Assembly (NCBI GenBank): GCA_013399305.1
Contig: VXAI01000039.1
Location: 4,859,044 to 4,923,043 of the forward strand
Source: Rostratula benghalensis
Taxonomy: Eukaryota; Chordata; Aves; Charadriiformes; Rostratulidae
Reading direction: 5' to 3'
DNA length: 64,000 nt
Each line of letters starts with the position of its first letter. The first letter of the stretch is position 1. The translations under genes were made by a program, and so were the position numbers. Shown one piece after another: positions 49,330-62,300 of this stretch. The notes below the pieces were generated by a model. That model worked only from the letters and a program-made list of their open reading frames with translations, did not search any database and was not told the DNA's origin.

Positions 49330-50212
49330 GAGGACTGAACGGACGAAGCCTTCTATAGACAGTTAGGACCAACCTCACATTCTCAAGCTCTTGTCCTCAC
49401 AGGGGACTTCAACCATTCCAATAACTGTTGGAGGGACAGTGCAGCAGGGCATAAGCAATCTCACCAACAAGAAGGGACTAATGGGCAACATGATGCTCAA
49501 GGGCAGCCTTCGTTGCAGTGACCATGAACTGGTGGAGATCCTTAGGGTGACAGTAAGGTTGCCACCCTGGAATTCAGGAGAGCAGACTTTGGTGTCTTCA
49601 ACGATTTACTTAGCAGAGTATGACGGGGTAAAGCCTTGGAGGGAAGCCCAAGAAAGCTGGTTAGTGTTCAAGGATCATGTCCACCAAGCTTGAGTGATGT
49701 ATCCCAACAAAGAGGAAGTCAGGGAATAACATCAGGAGGCCTGCATGGATGAAAAAGGAGTTTCTGGACAAATTCAAATAATAAAAGGAAGCCTACAGAG
49801 GGTGGAAGCAAGGACAGGAAGCCTGTGAGGAATACCAAGAAATTGTTCAAGCAGTCAGGGATCAGGTTAGGGAAGCTAAAGCCCAGACAGAGTTAAATTT
49901 GGCCAGGGATATCAAGGGCAATATGAAAAGCTTCTATCAGTATATCCATGACAAAAGGAAGACTAGGGAAAATGTGGGCCCTCTCCAAAAGGAAATTAGA
50001 AACCTGGTCACCTGGGAAATGGAGGAGGCTGAGGTATTCAATGACTTTTTTGCCTCCAGTTTCACCAGCAAAGGCTCTAGCCACATCACCCAAGTTTCAG
50101 AAGGCAAAGGTAGGGACTGGGAAAATGAAGAACCACCCACTGTAGGAGAAGACAATCTTAGGAATCTGAAGGTGCACAAGTCCATGGCACCTGATGAAGT
50201 ACATCCATGGGT
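49330..50212 (+). mobile_element. CR1 LINE, 5' part of LTR-interrupted copy
   Basis: A CR1 of a different subfamily from the 14.8 kb copy. It starts inside the endonuclease (ALVLTGDFNHSNNCWRD near 49.38 kb), continues through GSLRCSDHELVE near 49.51 kb, the linker ([20 protein letters not shown] near 49.9 kb; [14 protein letters not shown] near 50.04 kb) and [13 protein letters not shown] at about 50.18-50.21 kb. There the LTR interrupts it. A block in the endonuclease between about 49.45 and 49.47 kb is deleted. It continues at 50942. Confidence 0.94.
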
Positions 50213-50941
50213 GTGAGAATGGTACATAAGATGTTAAAGAATGTTGGTGTCCACTTATCTCTTGGGCAAACTTTGTGGGTGGAGATCCTTGAGGTCTGCA
50301 GGAGAAGCAGCCAAAGGAGGGAATTTTGCAGAGGCAGGACAGTCTGTTTTGGCTAAAGATTGCAGGAGTAAACAGGTAAATAGTTTCAGCACAGAATTTC
50401 GAAGGTCATTGTGTCTGGACCTTTTGCTTTATTATCCGTGAAATTAATATTAAAGTTGATATCCCTGGATATGATAATGAACTTAAAGAAGGACATGCTA
50501 AACATACATGTCTAGTGTACTTAACTCTCCACCTAAATGATGTTAAATGTCACCCCAGAGTGGGGAACGGATAAGATTAGGATAAAAAGGAGATTGAGGA
50601 AAATATCTCTCAGAGATCTCTCAGGGAGAAAAGAGACTAGAGACCTAGAAGGGACACTTGATGGGCTGTGCTCCTCTTCCCCCAGTGAGACAGAGGCTTC
50701 TTCTTGTTAAGTGCTGTGCCTTCACATCTTGGTGAATATCCAGTTTAGCATTTATTTCACTAGCACTATTATCATATATGAATGGTATAGCAGCTAGTGC
50801 CTTTATGAATGAGAATTCCTAATCTATTTGATATGTTGCTTCAATAAATCATGTATTTTTGACGTTGTGAACCTGTCTCTGTGAAAGTCCTTGGAGGGCC
50901 TTACACAGGCAAGTGTCAAAGCTATAGTCATAATGCAAAAG
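50213..50941 (+). mobile_element. Solo LTR inserted in CR1
   Basis: A 729-bp segment splits a CR1 reading frame exactly between HPWV and LGELAD. The bases TGGGT lie directly on both sides (50208-50212 and 50942-50946), a 5-bp target-site duplication. The segment begins TGAGAATGGTACATAAGATG close to its left edge. It contains GGTGTCCACTTATCTCTTGG, the polyadenylation signal AATAAA at 50843-50848 followed by a GT/T-rich stretch, and ends near AAGCTATAGTCATAATGCA. This is the U3-R-U5 layout of an avian endogenous-retrovirus LTR. No internal retroviral genes are present. The exact terminal bases are uncertain by one to several positions. It is younger than the CR1 it interrupts. Confidence 0.8.
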
Positions 50942-51927
50942 TGGGTACTGGGTGAACTGGCGGATGAATTTGCCAAGCCACTATCTATCATATCTGAGAA
51001 GCTGTGGCAGTCTGGTGATGTTCCCATTGTGACTGGAAAAGGGGAAATATAAGCCCCATTTTTACAAAGGTAAAAAAGGAAATCTCTGGGAACTAAAGGG
51101 TAGTCAGTCTCACCTTGATAGGCTTGAGAGATTGGCCTCTGAAAAGCTCAGGAAATTCAACAAAGCCATGTGCAAGGTACTGCATGTAGGTCAGGGCAAT
51201 CCCAAGCACAATTACTGGTTGGGTGGAGAATGGATTGAGAGCAGCCCTGAGGAGAAGGACTTGGAGTTATTGGCGGATGAGAAGCTCAACATCATCTGAC
51301 AATATGCACTTGCAGCCCAGAGAGCCATCCATATCCTGCGCTGCATCAAAAGATGTATGGCCAGTGGGTCATGGGAAGTGGTTCTGCCCCTCTACTCTGC
51401 TTCTGTGAGACATCCCCTGGAGTACTGTGTCAAGTTCCAGGGCCCCCAGCATAAGAAGACAATGGTCCTATTGGAGTGAGTCCAGAAGAGGACTGTGAAG
51501 ATGATCGGAGGGTTGGATCACCTCTCCTATAAAAACAGGCTGAGAGAGTTGGGGTTCATCCTGGAGAAGAGAAGGCTCTGAGGAGACCTTATTGAAGATT
51601 TTCAGTGCCCAAAGAAAAGATGGAGAAGGACCCTTTATCAGGGATTGCTGCGATAGGACAAGGTGTAATGGTTTTAAAATAAAGAGAGTAGATTTAGGTT
51701 AGATATGAGGAATAAATTCTTTACTCTGAGGGTGATGAGGCACTAGAACAGGTTGCCCAAAGAAATTGTGGATGCTCCTTCCCTGGAAGTGTTCAAAGCC
51801 AGGTTGGATGGGGCTTTGAGCAGTCTGGTCTAGTGGGAGGTGTCCTTGCCCATGGCAGGGGGTTGGAACAAGGTAATCTTTAAGGTGCCTTCCAACTCTA
51901 AGCATTCTATGATTCTAGATTCTATGA
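50942..51927 (+). mobile_element. CR1 LINE, 3' part of LTR-interrupted copy
   Basis: Continues the CR1 from 50212 with LGELADEFAKPLSIISEKLW up to the reverse-transcriptase start (VVSLT at 51.11 kb). It then jumps at about 51114 to the post-catalytic region (RKFNKAMCKVLHVGQGNP near 51.16 kb; VVLPLYSASVRHPLEYC near 51.39 kb; LRELGFILEKRRL near 51.56 kb; FRLDMRNKFFTLRV near 51.70 kb). It ends CATTCTATGATTCTAG then ATTCTATGAAT at about 51927. The whole catalytic core, including motif A and the ADD box, is deleted. Many stops; not functional. Confidence 0.94.
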
Positions 51928-52857
51928 ATTAATTCAGCAAGCTCTTTACAAAGTATCTGAATGTTAAAAGCTCTTTTACTCTTGACTGCTACAAGATAGC
52001 CTGAGTTTCTGGCTCCTTATGATACTGCTCCATATGTAGTGTGATGTAGATGACGGCAGATCTCAGACATACATAGCTCTAAAGTTATTGTATGCCCATA
52101 TTGCAAAGCTTGTGTATTTTGGAGGATTCAGGCCAACTCCAAAGAAGGTTTTGTGAAACTTTTGAAAGAGTATTTTTGTAATTCACTGTTGGATTCTACT
52201 GGAGCGTGTGACAGCCTCAAAATAACTTTTGCAGTGCCAAGAGCTGCCTGATTTTTGGTTCAGCTGGAGCTTCTCCAGAATGTCTACTACCTCTATGGCA
52301 AGTGGGAACTACACTTGGAAAATATTCAGCGAAGTGGAGATTGTTGTTGTTTCTTCTGCCAAAAAAAATCAAGATTTGTTAAAGCCTTGACAGCTGTACC
52401 TTGTCATGGAGAAAATACTCTAAAGAAAAAACAAATGACTATTAATCTTGACAGTCATTACTGTCTAATGACTAGCTACATTTTATAAATCAGGTTTTCT
52501 GCCTATCTATTGCTGTCATGGTTTCCTTAACCACCAGGAGTTCATTTCTCTTTGCAGACCAGTCTTGAAGCTTCATATCTTGTCTTTTACTTTTAGTCCA
52601 AATTTGCCTTTGAATATCATAGGAATCTAAGGGGAATTTGTCTGAATAAGAAAAAAAGTATCAAGAACACGTTGCAAATAATGTTGGACCTGAAATAACT
52701 ACGAAAATGGTTGATAGTAAATAACTGATTGATTAGGATGAAAAGGACCTTGCAATGAATAGGAGTTGTATTTCAATGTCAGTGTTAGCTTTCACACATT
52801 GTATTTGTTTGAGAGCAGATAATTTCATTAACATTTGAGTTACCATCATTAAATAGC
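51928..52857. other. Unique AT-rich spacer between two CR1 copies
   Basis: No repeat or exon recognised. The next CR1 starts without visible structure at its 5' truncation. Confidence 0.55.
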
Positions 52858-54408
52858 CAAACTAGATATCCACAAGTCCGTGGGCCCTGATGAGATGCAC
52901 CCACAAGTGCTGAGGAAACTGGCAGATACTATTGCTGGGCCACTTTTCATCATCTTTGAAATGTCATGGAGAACAGGAGAGGTGCCTGATAACTGGAGAA
53001 AGGCAAACATCACTCTGGTCTACAAAAAGGGCAAGAAGGAGGACCCTGGGAATTGCAGGCCAGTCTCACTTCTGTCTCTTGGAAGGTAATGGAGCGACTT
53101 GTTTTAGATGTCATCTCTGAACGTCTTAAAGAAAGGAAATCATTGGAAGTGATCAACACATATTTACCAAAGGTAAATCATGCTTGACCAATCTGATAGC
53201 CTTCTATGATATTATAATTGGATGGCTGGATGAGGGGAGAGCAGCAGATATCATCTACCTTGACTTCAGCCAGGCTTTTAACACTGTCTCCCATAAGATC
53301 CTCATTAAGAAACTGAGAAAGTGTAGGCTAGATGAGGGGGCAGTGAGATGGATTGAGAACTGGCTGTGTGACAGGACTGAGTGTTGTAATTAACGGAACA
53401 GGGTCAAATTGGAAACATGCAAACAGTGGGGTCCCCCAAGGGTCAATATTTAGTCCAGTCTTGTTCAACATACTTGTGAATGACCTGGACAAGGGGACAG
53501 AGAGTATCTTCAGTAACTTCACTTATGATACCAAACTAGGAGGGCTGGCTGACACTCCAGAAAGCTGTGCTGCCATCCAGCATGACCTGGACAGGCTGGA
53601 GAGCTGGGCAGAGAAGAACCTAATGAGGTTCAACAAGAGCAATTGTAGGATCCTGCTCCTAGGGAAGAAGATTTCAGGATACTGATATAGATTAGGGGCA
53701 GGCTTGCTGGAAAGCACTTCTAAGGAGAAGGATCTGGGGGCTGTGGTAGATGATAAACTATCCATGAGCCAGTGATATGGCCTTGTCACCAGGAGGGCCA
53801 ATGGAATTCTGAGCTGCATAGGGAAGAGTGCGGCCAGTAAGTTGAGGGAGGTCATTCTCCTCCTCTACTCTGCACTGGTGAGGCCACAACTGGAATACCG
53901 CGTGCATCCAGTTCTGGACTCCCCAGTTCAAGATAGACAGGGAACTACTGGAGACAGTCCAGTGTAGGGCTATAGAGGTGATTAAGGGTTTGGAGCACCT
54001 CCTTTACGAGGAAAGGCTCAGAGAGTCGGGACTCTTTAGCTTGAAGAAGAGAAAGCTGAGGGGAGACCTTATTAATGTATATAAATATCTGAAGGGTGGG
54101 TTGAAGGAGGATGGAGATGGACCCTTTTCAGTGATGCCTAGTGACAAAATGAGGGCCAATGGGCACAAGCTGGAACATAGAAAGTTGCAATAGAGTATGA
54201 GGAAAAACTTCTTTCTGGTGAGGGTGACAGAGCTCTGGAAGAGGCTGCCCAGGGAGGTTGTAGAGTCCCCTTATCTGGAGACCTTCAAGACCCACCTGGA
54301 TGCTGCAGTCCTGAGTGATGTGCTCTAGCCAATCCAGCCTTAGCAGGGGAGATGGGCTAGATGATCCCTTGAGGTCCCTTCCAAGTTTGACAATTCTGTG
54401 ATTCTGTA
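52858..54408 (+). mobile_element. CR1 LINE, reverse transcriptase half
   Basis: 5'-truncated CR1 starting at LDIHKSVGPDEMHPQVL and covering most of the reverse transcriptase: NWRKANITLVYKKGKKEDPG at 53.00 kb; IIYLDFSQAFNTVSHKIL at 53.25 kb; NSGVPQGSIFSPVLFNIL near 53.43 kb; then NFTYDTKLGG at 53.52 kb in the active-site position. The C-terminal region follows (DRLESWAEKNLMRFNKSNC; LYEERLRESGLFSLKKRKL), with the 3' tail ending CAATTCTGTGATTCTG at about 54405. Frames are broken at 53.09, 53.39, 53.69 and 54.19 kb. The ADD box is mutated (first Asp replaced by Tyr). Among the CR1 copies here its protein regions are comparatively well preserved. Confidence 0.95.
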
Positions 54409-57400
54409 AATACTGTTCTTTTCTATAAAAGTTTATTGGGACATTTTCCTTTGATGTAGTAGCTTCACGGCATATAGGTTGACTTGACTGGTTTCTCTGT
54501 AGGTATGGAAACAGAACCAATTTCATGATCCATATTGATAACAAAGTGAATTCATGTTAATCTTCCTTTTCTCTGAGGTGCACAGAGAAAGTTTTACTCC
54601 GAAATACCAGCATGTATTTTGAGTTAATGGCAGAAATATGAGGAAAATCTTTCATGCCAAGTAAGTATATTTGTTCATCAGATATGCAAGTGTGAGATAA
54701 GTGGACACTGTGATTCCTGCTGAATTAGGAAAAGCTGCTGTAGCAAAAGGGTCATGTGAGCCCTGTTAATTTAGGGTCTAGATCTAGCAAAGCTCAACCT
54801 TTGTCTTATTCAAAAGATAATTTTCCACTCTACTTTTCTCCTGCCTTCTTCTCTTTTCTTTTCACTTATTCTTTGCTCTGTAGTTCTGCCCTTTCCTCAT
54901 GCCAGCTTTGGGGGCCTGTCAGACATTTTATGGGAGCCAAATGAGTTCCATAAGCCAACAAAAACCACACACTCCCTGCCCCCCTTTATTTTTTTGGAGT
55001 TAATTTTCTGTTAGACTAATGCCTTGAATTCTCTTACATGGAGCAAATGTCAGGGTGGTTCAAGGCTGATACAAGTGCACAGCATCTGGGATGGATGAAG
55101 CAGTGGGATCAGTGCCAACTGGAGGTAGTGAGCTGCTGGATCATCCAGTCTATGGGTTTTCTTGAGAATCAGGAGTGAGAAACAGCCTCCTTAAGTGTTT
55201 CCAGTAGCCCAAGAAAGCTAAACACCTCTAATGGCTGGCAGCAGTACCATTCCTTCGAAGTCAGGGAAGAAGTATAAATAATTTCAGACAGGATTTTTCT
55301 TCTCACCCCTCAGCTCCAGAGGTGCTGAACTTTTACCAGCTCAGGGTGCCACTAAATGAATTTGAGAAATTGTCTTATAAAATAGAATAACTTTTCCAGT
55401 GACTATTTAAGTATCTGATACTACAGCTGAGACAGTTTCAGTTGAGTTTGGTCCTTAAAGTAATGTATAATATGGTGGCGTGCAATTAGGTCTGTTAACT
55501 TTGAGGTAGAAGGTAAGCCCCAGAAGGAAAAGTCGATGATAATGCCTAGTATTAAGATATATTGCTAAACAGATAATCCTGCAATTGAAATTCCTCTTAA
55601 CGCTACCAATACTATGTCAGAGAATATAATGATCTCATACTTTTGACCCAAACAGTCAATTTTAGGGAGGCTTACGAGTTCTTCCCAAGAGGGGAATAAA
55701 CTGATAATGGAATCATATTTCTTTCACATAATCCTGATAACTTCAAAGAAAGAAAACTCTGTTCCCCTGAACGCATTGTGAACCAAGCAGTGAAAAATAA
55801 TTTCCTTTCTCACAGTTCAGAGCATCTTTCCAGCTGGTACTTTATCCAAAAATTTTTCCTAGCTGTTTGGTATTCAAATGTTATGGCTTTCTTGTTGTTT
55901 AGGTCTGTTTTCTGCGTCTCGTGTTTTAAGAGGTCCCAGAGAGCACTCCTTTGTTTTCTGAACTGTTCATACAGAAAGTTATTATCAGCTGAATTGTCTT
56001 CTGCAGACAGAGAGTGAAACTGGCAACAGCCTTCCAGCTCAGTAGCTGAAGAGTCAGCTAATACACACAGTCACAGTTCACTTTTGGGGAGGGTAAGGAG
56101 ATGAGTAAAGCCTTGGCCTTAGACTTGCTGGTAGCTTAGGCATATATGAATTGGAAGTATCTGATAAGGAATGCAGAGATCCAAAGTCCTCAGCAGCCTC
56201 CCTGAAGGCTCTAAGTAAATGCGAATACAGTTCTCTTGACAGCAGTGAGGTGTCTGTCATTTCAAGTTCCCAGTGGAAAAATGACAGTTTCTCAGGTATT
56301 TTTAAGGTTGTGAAAAACACAGACTTCATGAAGATGATATTTTTTTTATCAAAGTTATCATGCAGATTGGGTATTCCTAGCCAGCAATAAAGTTGGATAG
56401 CATTCAAGAATGCTGTCACAGTTCAATCACAGCCATCTTTCCTGCCTTGTGAAGGAGTAGGCGCCTTCTCATGGAGGTTGTTTTCCTCCCTGTTCAGCTT
56501 GCTTTCTATTTCTTCTTCTCTCTAGGACACAACTTGAGCTGAATTGCACCCACAATTTCCATTTTTCATGAGTTCTAAAAAGGGACAAACTGTGTGACTA
56601 ATAAATAAGCTTAATGTCACATACAGAATGGGTGCAGCTCCTGTGCAGTAACATCACCAAGCTCTCTTGTACTTGTCCCAGTATAATTAGTATGTCTTGG
56701 AAAAAACAATTTGGTCTCTGAAAACTGATTGCAAGTTCTTTCCTCTTCCTGGCATCCTGTAGGTGGGATGCAAATGTTGAAGAGGATTCTGTTGACTGTC
56801 TTGGGACTTAATAAGTAGGAAAAATAAGTTGGGGATGAATAGAGTAGCTGAGACATTTCAGAATGCCCTTCCTCAAAATTCTACTCTTGATTGGTTTTCC
56901 TCTGAGAAGCCTCTATGACAGTTTAAGGGAAAATGCTATGTAACTTAGTTGGAGCATGCCCAATAATCTATCAATGCAGTCATTTGTCTTTTTTGTTTGT
57001 AGGAGCTTTGAGGATCATGCTCATTCTAGATAGGCTCTTCAGAGAATTTAACTAAGATCTTTGAAAATCTCTGTTGGACACATGCAAGCTACAGGCTTTT
57101 TCATGGCTGTAGAACCTGGACAGGTAAGGGGACTCAAGTCTTTCAAAAGGTAAACAGTGGTGAATGGTACCCCTAGCAAATTTGGAGCTCCGCCTTGAAA
57201 TTTAAGAAGCACTAGATTTCTTGGTGCAGCAGCCAAATAAATACATTTTTAAGTGGACCTCCCCCTTTGTCCCCTAAGGTCTCAAGTGTTTATGAAGTTG
57301 TTTGTTCAGCTACATCTAAATGGAATGGCTGAATATTAAAAAAACTCCCCCAAATCCATCAATCTGTGCAGACACCCAGCATGGGAAATTTTCATCCAAA

Positions 57401-59353
57401 ATGATAATGCCAGTGAAAGTTATGAAAATAAATTAGGACAGGGAATTTCACTGTCCTAACACCTCCTGTGCCAACTGTGAAGAGCTTCATGTTGCAGGAA
57501 CCAGTACAAATTGGAACTGATGCATATAGATGGTGGAAGCAACTGCCTTCAGTCTGGTCCCTTCTTCTGTCACGACTCTCAGCAAACTTTGTTATATTGC
57601 CAAATAATTTGCTTTTGAGATGCATAAACAAAAAACTCAGGGAGCTACACCCTACGTACTCTAGATATTGAATGATGTTATTTCCAAGTGTGTGTAACTT
57701 TCAGATAGTTTCAAAATACAGCATTTATTACAAGATTTTTTTTTTATAACAGATGGCAGAGAACTGAGGGAAGATTTTCTTCCAGATATTCCTTCCCACT
57801 GAAATGATTCTGTCTTTTCTCCATTACCTTTGGCTGTAATTAAGTAACCTTGATAAGATCCAGCTATCTAACCCAGGAGATCCCAATCTCCGCCTGTTTG
57901 CCCAAACACCACAGGAAGTGGCAGTAACAGCTGTGAGGATTTTGGCAGCATTAGCAGCTCTGTACCAGTCCAAGGGTATGAGACTACAAGTTCACTCCTT
58001 TTCCTCCTTATGTAGATCTAAAAGCAGGTTTTGAAACCTTTATTATCCCCGATTACCACACTATTCACAAACTGAAAACCTCAGTCTCATATCCTTTATG
58101 CCACAAAACCTGTCATCTTTACTTCTATCCCTTTAACCTTTCTGTTTCTCCTGCTTGCCTTCACAGTGGAGAAAGCCATACTCACAGGTGGCTCCAGATG
58201 TGCAGAGGCATTACCCCTGCAGGTGGGGTGAGTCACCTCAGAGGGACATAAGGCACTGTTTCCAGAAAGCACTTGCAAGTATTTTAGATTGATGGCCTGC
58301 ATATGCACTTTGGGAATTTCTACTGTAAGAAATAGTCTCAATGGCAATTATTTTACAATGGTGTAAAACAAATTTAACTTCGTCTGTGTAAAATGCCATA
58401 GGCAAAGATGGGAAATAATTGTTGCATTCAGAAGGAGTGGTAATGACTCCAATAAATATTGAATATATCTAGAGTGGCTTCTTAGCTGTGTGTTTAAATT
58501 ATTTTTTCAATGTAACATTTCAACCCTCAAAATACAAGCAAGCATTTAAGTGGAGAAATCGTGGAAAACAAAAACAAACAAAAAAACCCCAAACAAAAAA
58601 AGAAAGTAACACTGTTATAAATAATTCTGTAAATCTGAAGGATTTTGTGTGACTGAAAACAAGGATGAGAGCTGTGTTTATACTGGTTTTGTACTGTCCA
58701 ACTGTATATCATAGATGTAGTTTCACTGTTGATTTTTTTTTAAACAAAGTTTTTATTCTTTTGTACTAAAATATATGTAGTAATATTTACCACAGATTTG
58801 TATTGCTTTTGAAAGAGAGATCCCTATATTTCAGGAAGTCACAGCCTTTAGGCTTGGTCACAACATTCTCAGTAGTACAAGCACCTGGATATTTAACTCA
58901 CTGTTAACTCCTATCCATTTTCCATAAAGTATTGATTTACTCCATTTCCTGCTTAACAAACTTGAGATTAATATACTTTTCCAAGAACTCAATACAGGAT
59001 AACTACATTTTGGGCAGGTGAACGAGAGGATAAGAAAGGGAATATCTAAATTGCCTCTAGGTGGCAGTGATTCATTATTTCTTGACGTCCACTAAATTGG
59101 CTGTTTCAGGATCCTTGCTAAAGAGGCTTTCGTAGTTACTGAGCTTTGTTCGGCTTTCAAACCATTTTTGGATAGTCCTTGAAATCCTAAACACTGTACT
59201 ACAGTATATATACGTGGTTGCAAATGAGTTAGTCTTAGAAATACAGACCAATTTCCTATTGGGAGTATGTACCATGAATCATCAGGTCTCTCTCTGATGC
59301 ATGCGTTTCTGTGACCCGAGGAGAGCCAGCCAGTCCAGTGACCGTTCTGCGCG

Positions 59354-59369
59354 TGCACACACACACACA
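59354..59369. repeat. Short CA microsatellite
   Basis: Uninterrupted (CA)8 preceded by GCGCGTG. Confidence 0.85.
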
Positions 59370-62300
59370 GATGAAGGGCTGTGTAGCATACACGTGACAA
59401 GTTTAAATACTCTGAGTATACATTGTGGTGGACTGTAGGTTTGTGTGAACTGTGGTCACTGGCAACATTAGTGGGTCTGTAGTAGAACTTCCTTTCCTCT
59501 GAAACCATGGCTTTAAACTGTGGGTTTTCTCACATTTCTGCATCTTTTGTGTTCTGATGTGGCTGCACAGTAGCACAAACTGCTTTCAAGGTGTTTGTGC
59601 AGCTGTTTGGGCTTGGGGCAATGATGATATGTGTGATATTCTATTCAGCTCAATGACTACTTCTATGACTTGAGCATGAGCAATGGACCACATTAAATGG
59701 TGCTAATAAAGAGATTACAGGCCCTGTAGTAAGCCCTTGCTGGCTAACAGCATTAATTGTGATGTTGAGGGAATGGAGATTGACTCTGCAATTGTAATTC
59801 AGGCTCTGATTTAACAATGTGTTTAAATCCATTACTTCTATTATGTGCTTGTGTTGACTGTGTTTTAGCAGCGTAGTCACTAACTTTCTTAAATCTCACT
59901 TGGGGAATGTTTTCACTTTTATGAACGTCCTTAATTCCAACCTAGCAAAGGCTTTTTGTACATACAGAAAAGAAAGTATATCCTTAACTGCTTTACAAAT
60001 TGAGATATATATCACCAGCCCTGATACTGCAGGTCAAGAGAAAGAAGAAAAAAATTGTTAGTTGTACGAGCTCCACAATGTTTACCAGAAAATAATTTGT
60101 AAAACATTTTAAAAACATTCGTGTCATGAGCAAAGCACATATCCTTCTGAATATCATGAGTTTCCTGTTCTGGATAACAATGCAAATGAGTTCCTTTTTA
60201 AACGTGACACTTTTTAACTTTATGTTCTCTGTTTCTAGGGTTAAGAAATACCTCTAATAGCTCATCAGTAAAAGGGATACTTTTAGGATCATTGTGGGTT
60301 GCAACAACCTGAAAGTTGAATGTGTCAGTACAAATGTTTTCTGGATAATGCCAAACAAAGTAGAATGTAGAATGAGTAAACATTTTTAAACTGACTGAGA
60401 AGCAAATTATATATTTGGTAGAGGTTTCTGATACAATATATTTCAGCATTAAAATTTAAAATTATTCTGAATACATCTCTTTTAGAAAAAACTGTTGTGA
60501 TGAAAGACTTACTGGCCTGATGGATGTGAATGAATAAGTCTCATAAACTGAGATACTGCAGCTGGGATTGCTGCATTAATAGGAATGAGATTATCATCGT
60601 GTTAAATCATACAGATATACATTTAAAAGTATGTACTGGGAATAAATGCATATTATATAATATGTCTTTGTCTTCTGCTTCAGCCCAGCACCATCACTCT
60701 ACATCACAAATATGAGCATTGGTAGATTCTGACAGTCTCAGACATGGAATTTTCAGAGCCAGGTTTAATAAACAATTACATAACTGCTATTACTTTAATG
60801 AACCACTGTGATTCCTGCTCCTGATACTAATGGAAAGTAATAGGAGCTGGCACAGAATTTTGTTACCAAAGATGATGTACAAAATATTATTAATGAAAGG
60901 TTATTGATAGAAACCTGTGTTTCAGTGAAATTTCACTTTGAAAGGAATTTAAGGTATTTACCTGTTTCAGGACATACTCTATTTTCATATTCACATTTTG
61001 ATTTCATAAGGTTGTCCCTGGCTAGACAGAATTTCCTAAGACTGAGCAAACACTTTTAAAGGTGTATCCCTGCCCTTCCTAAATGTAATATTTGCAAATC
61101 AAGCCCTCTGAAATTACCAATACAAGCAAGTATATCTGTCTCCTTTATCCTTTTCTCATGAACTTATGCAGAAAAATGAGAAAATATGCAGATACTTACC
61201 ATCAATTTGATACAAGTACAGACAGTAATTTCAGAACAGCTTGGATCATAAAACAGGTTCCATTATAAACCTACTGTGATTTGAAGATGTTCCACCATTT
61301 GGTATGAAGGGCTTTGTAATGAGATAGATATGATACTATAATCAGATTCTGAAGTTCTTCAACAAAATCCTGTAAAATCTGCTTGTTTTGATTAGAATTA
61401 GATTCTTTTGCACCTTTCAGAATGGGTTAAATTTCTGCCTTAAAGTAGAATGCTGGTTTGCTGTGTGGCAGATATACAGAGGAGGGTGACAATGGCTTTG
61501 TGAATCTCCCAGGGAAGCTCTGTGCTCACTGTCATCTGATGTTCCTGTGAGAGACAGTGTCCTTCAAGTCCCTTCAGTTACAGCCTGAAGACAAAGTTTC
61601 CTTACAGAAACACTCCTAACAAGAATCTAATCTAATCTCACTCAAAACTCTTCATTAGCTCACACTGAAGGGTGTTTTCTTAATGCGACTTTATCCTGCT
61701 GGTGCCCAACCCATTCAATAGCATGTCTGCTCATGAGCTTGGACCTTAACATTGTCGCTCAACTTAATGAGTGGTAGTGTTTACTATAGCAAGTGATATT
61801 GAATTATTATATGTTTCTTTAAGGATAGGTGAACTGATTTAAAAAGAATAAAAAAAATCCCTGTACACTTAAGCTGAGGCTTCTGAGGATTTAAATGAGA
61901 ACCCTCTCAGAAATCCCTTTCCACTCAATGGGATTGTCAACCAAAGTTGATGAAATGTTTGTCAATGCTGCTTAAATTTAAGTAGGCGCTGATCTCCTTA
62001 GTTATTTTGATCCTTCCTTGTATGCACTTACATGCACATGAACAGGTAGATATAAGTGTAAAATTAAGATATGGGAGTGCTGGTTAAAAAGTTTTTAATT
62101 ACATGTATTGTCTTCAAAATATGCTTCTTCAAGGACATGGGTTAATTCTTTTGGCATTTGAGGATTTTTGAGATTTCAGAGATCTCTTGTTATTTTGACC
62201 AGACAAAGAGAATGAGAGAAAAAAAATACTAAACTAAACCAAAACAGCCTGAATAATTCTATTTAGACAATGGACTACAGGACATTTGGCAGTAGTATTT

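Noticed and set aside
54128..54544. 138-codon minus-strand open frame
   Set aside because: Antisense of the CR1 3' region at 54.1-54.4 kb.
56078..56419. Overlapping open frames on both strands (113 codons minus, 79 codons plus)
   Set aside because: Both strands open at once with no domain or codon bias that I can support. Probably chance in a slightly GC-richer patch.
59092..59508. 138-codon minus-strand open frame
   Set aside because: Runs through a CA microsatellite, giving the repeated Cys-Val stretch. No domain or splice context.
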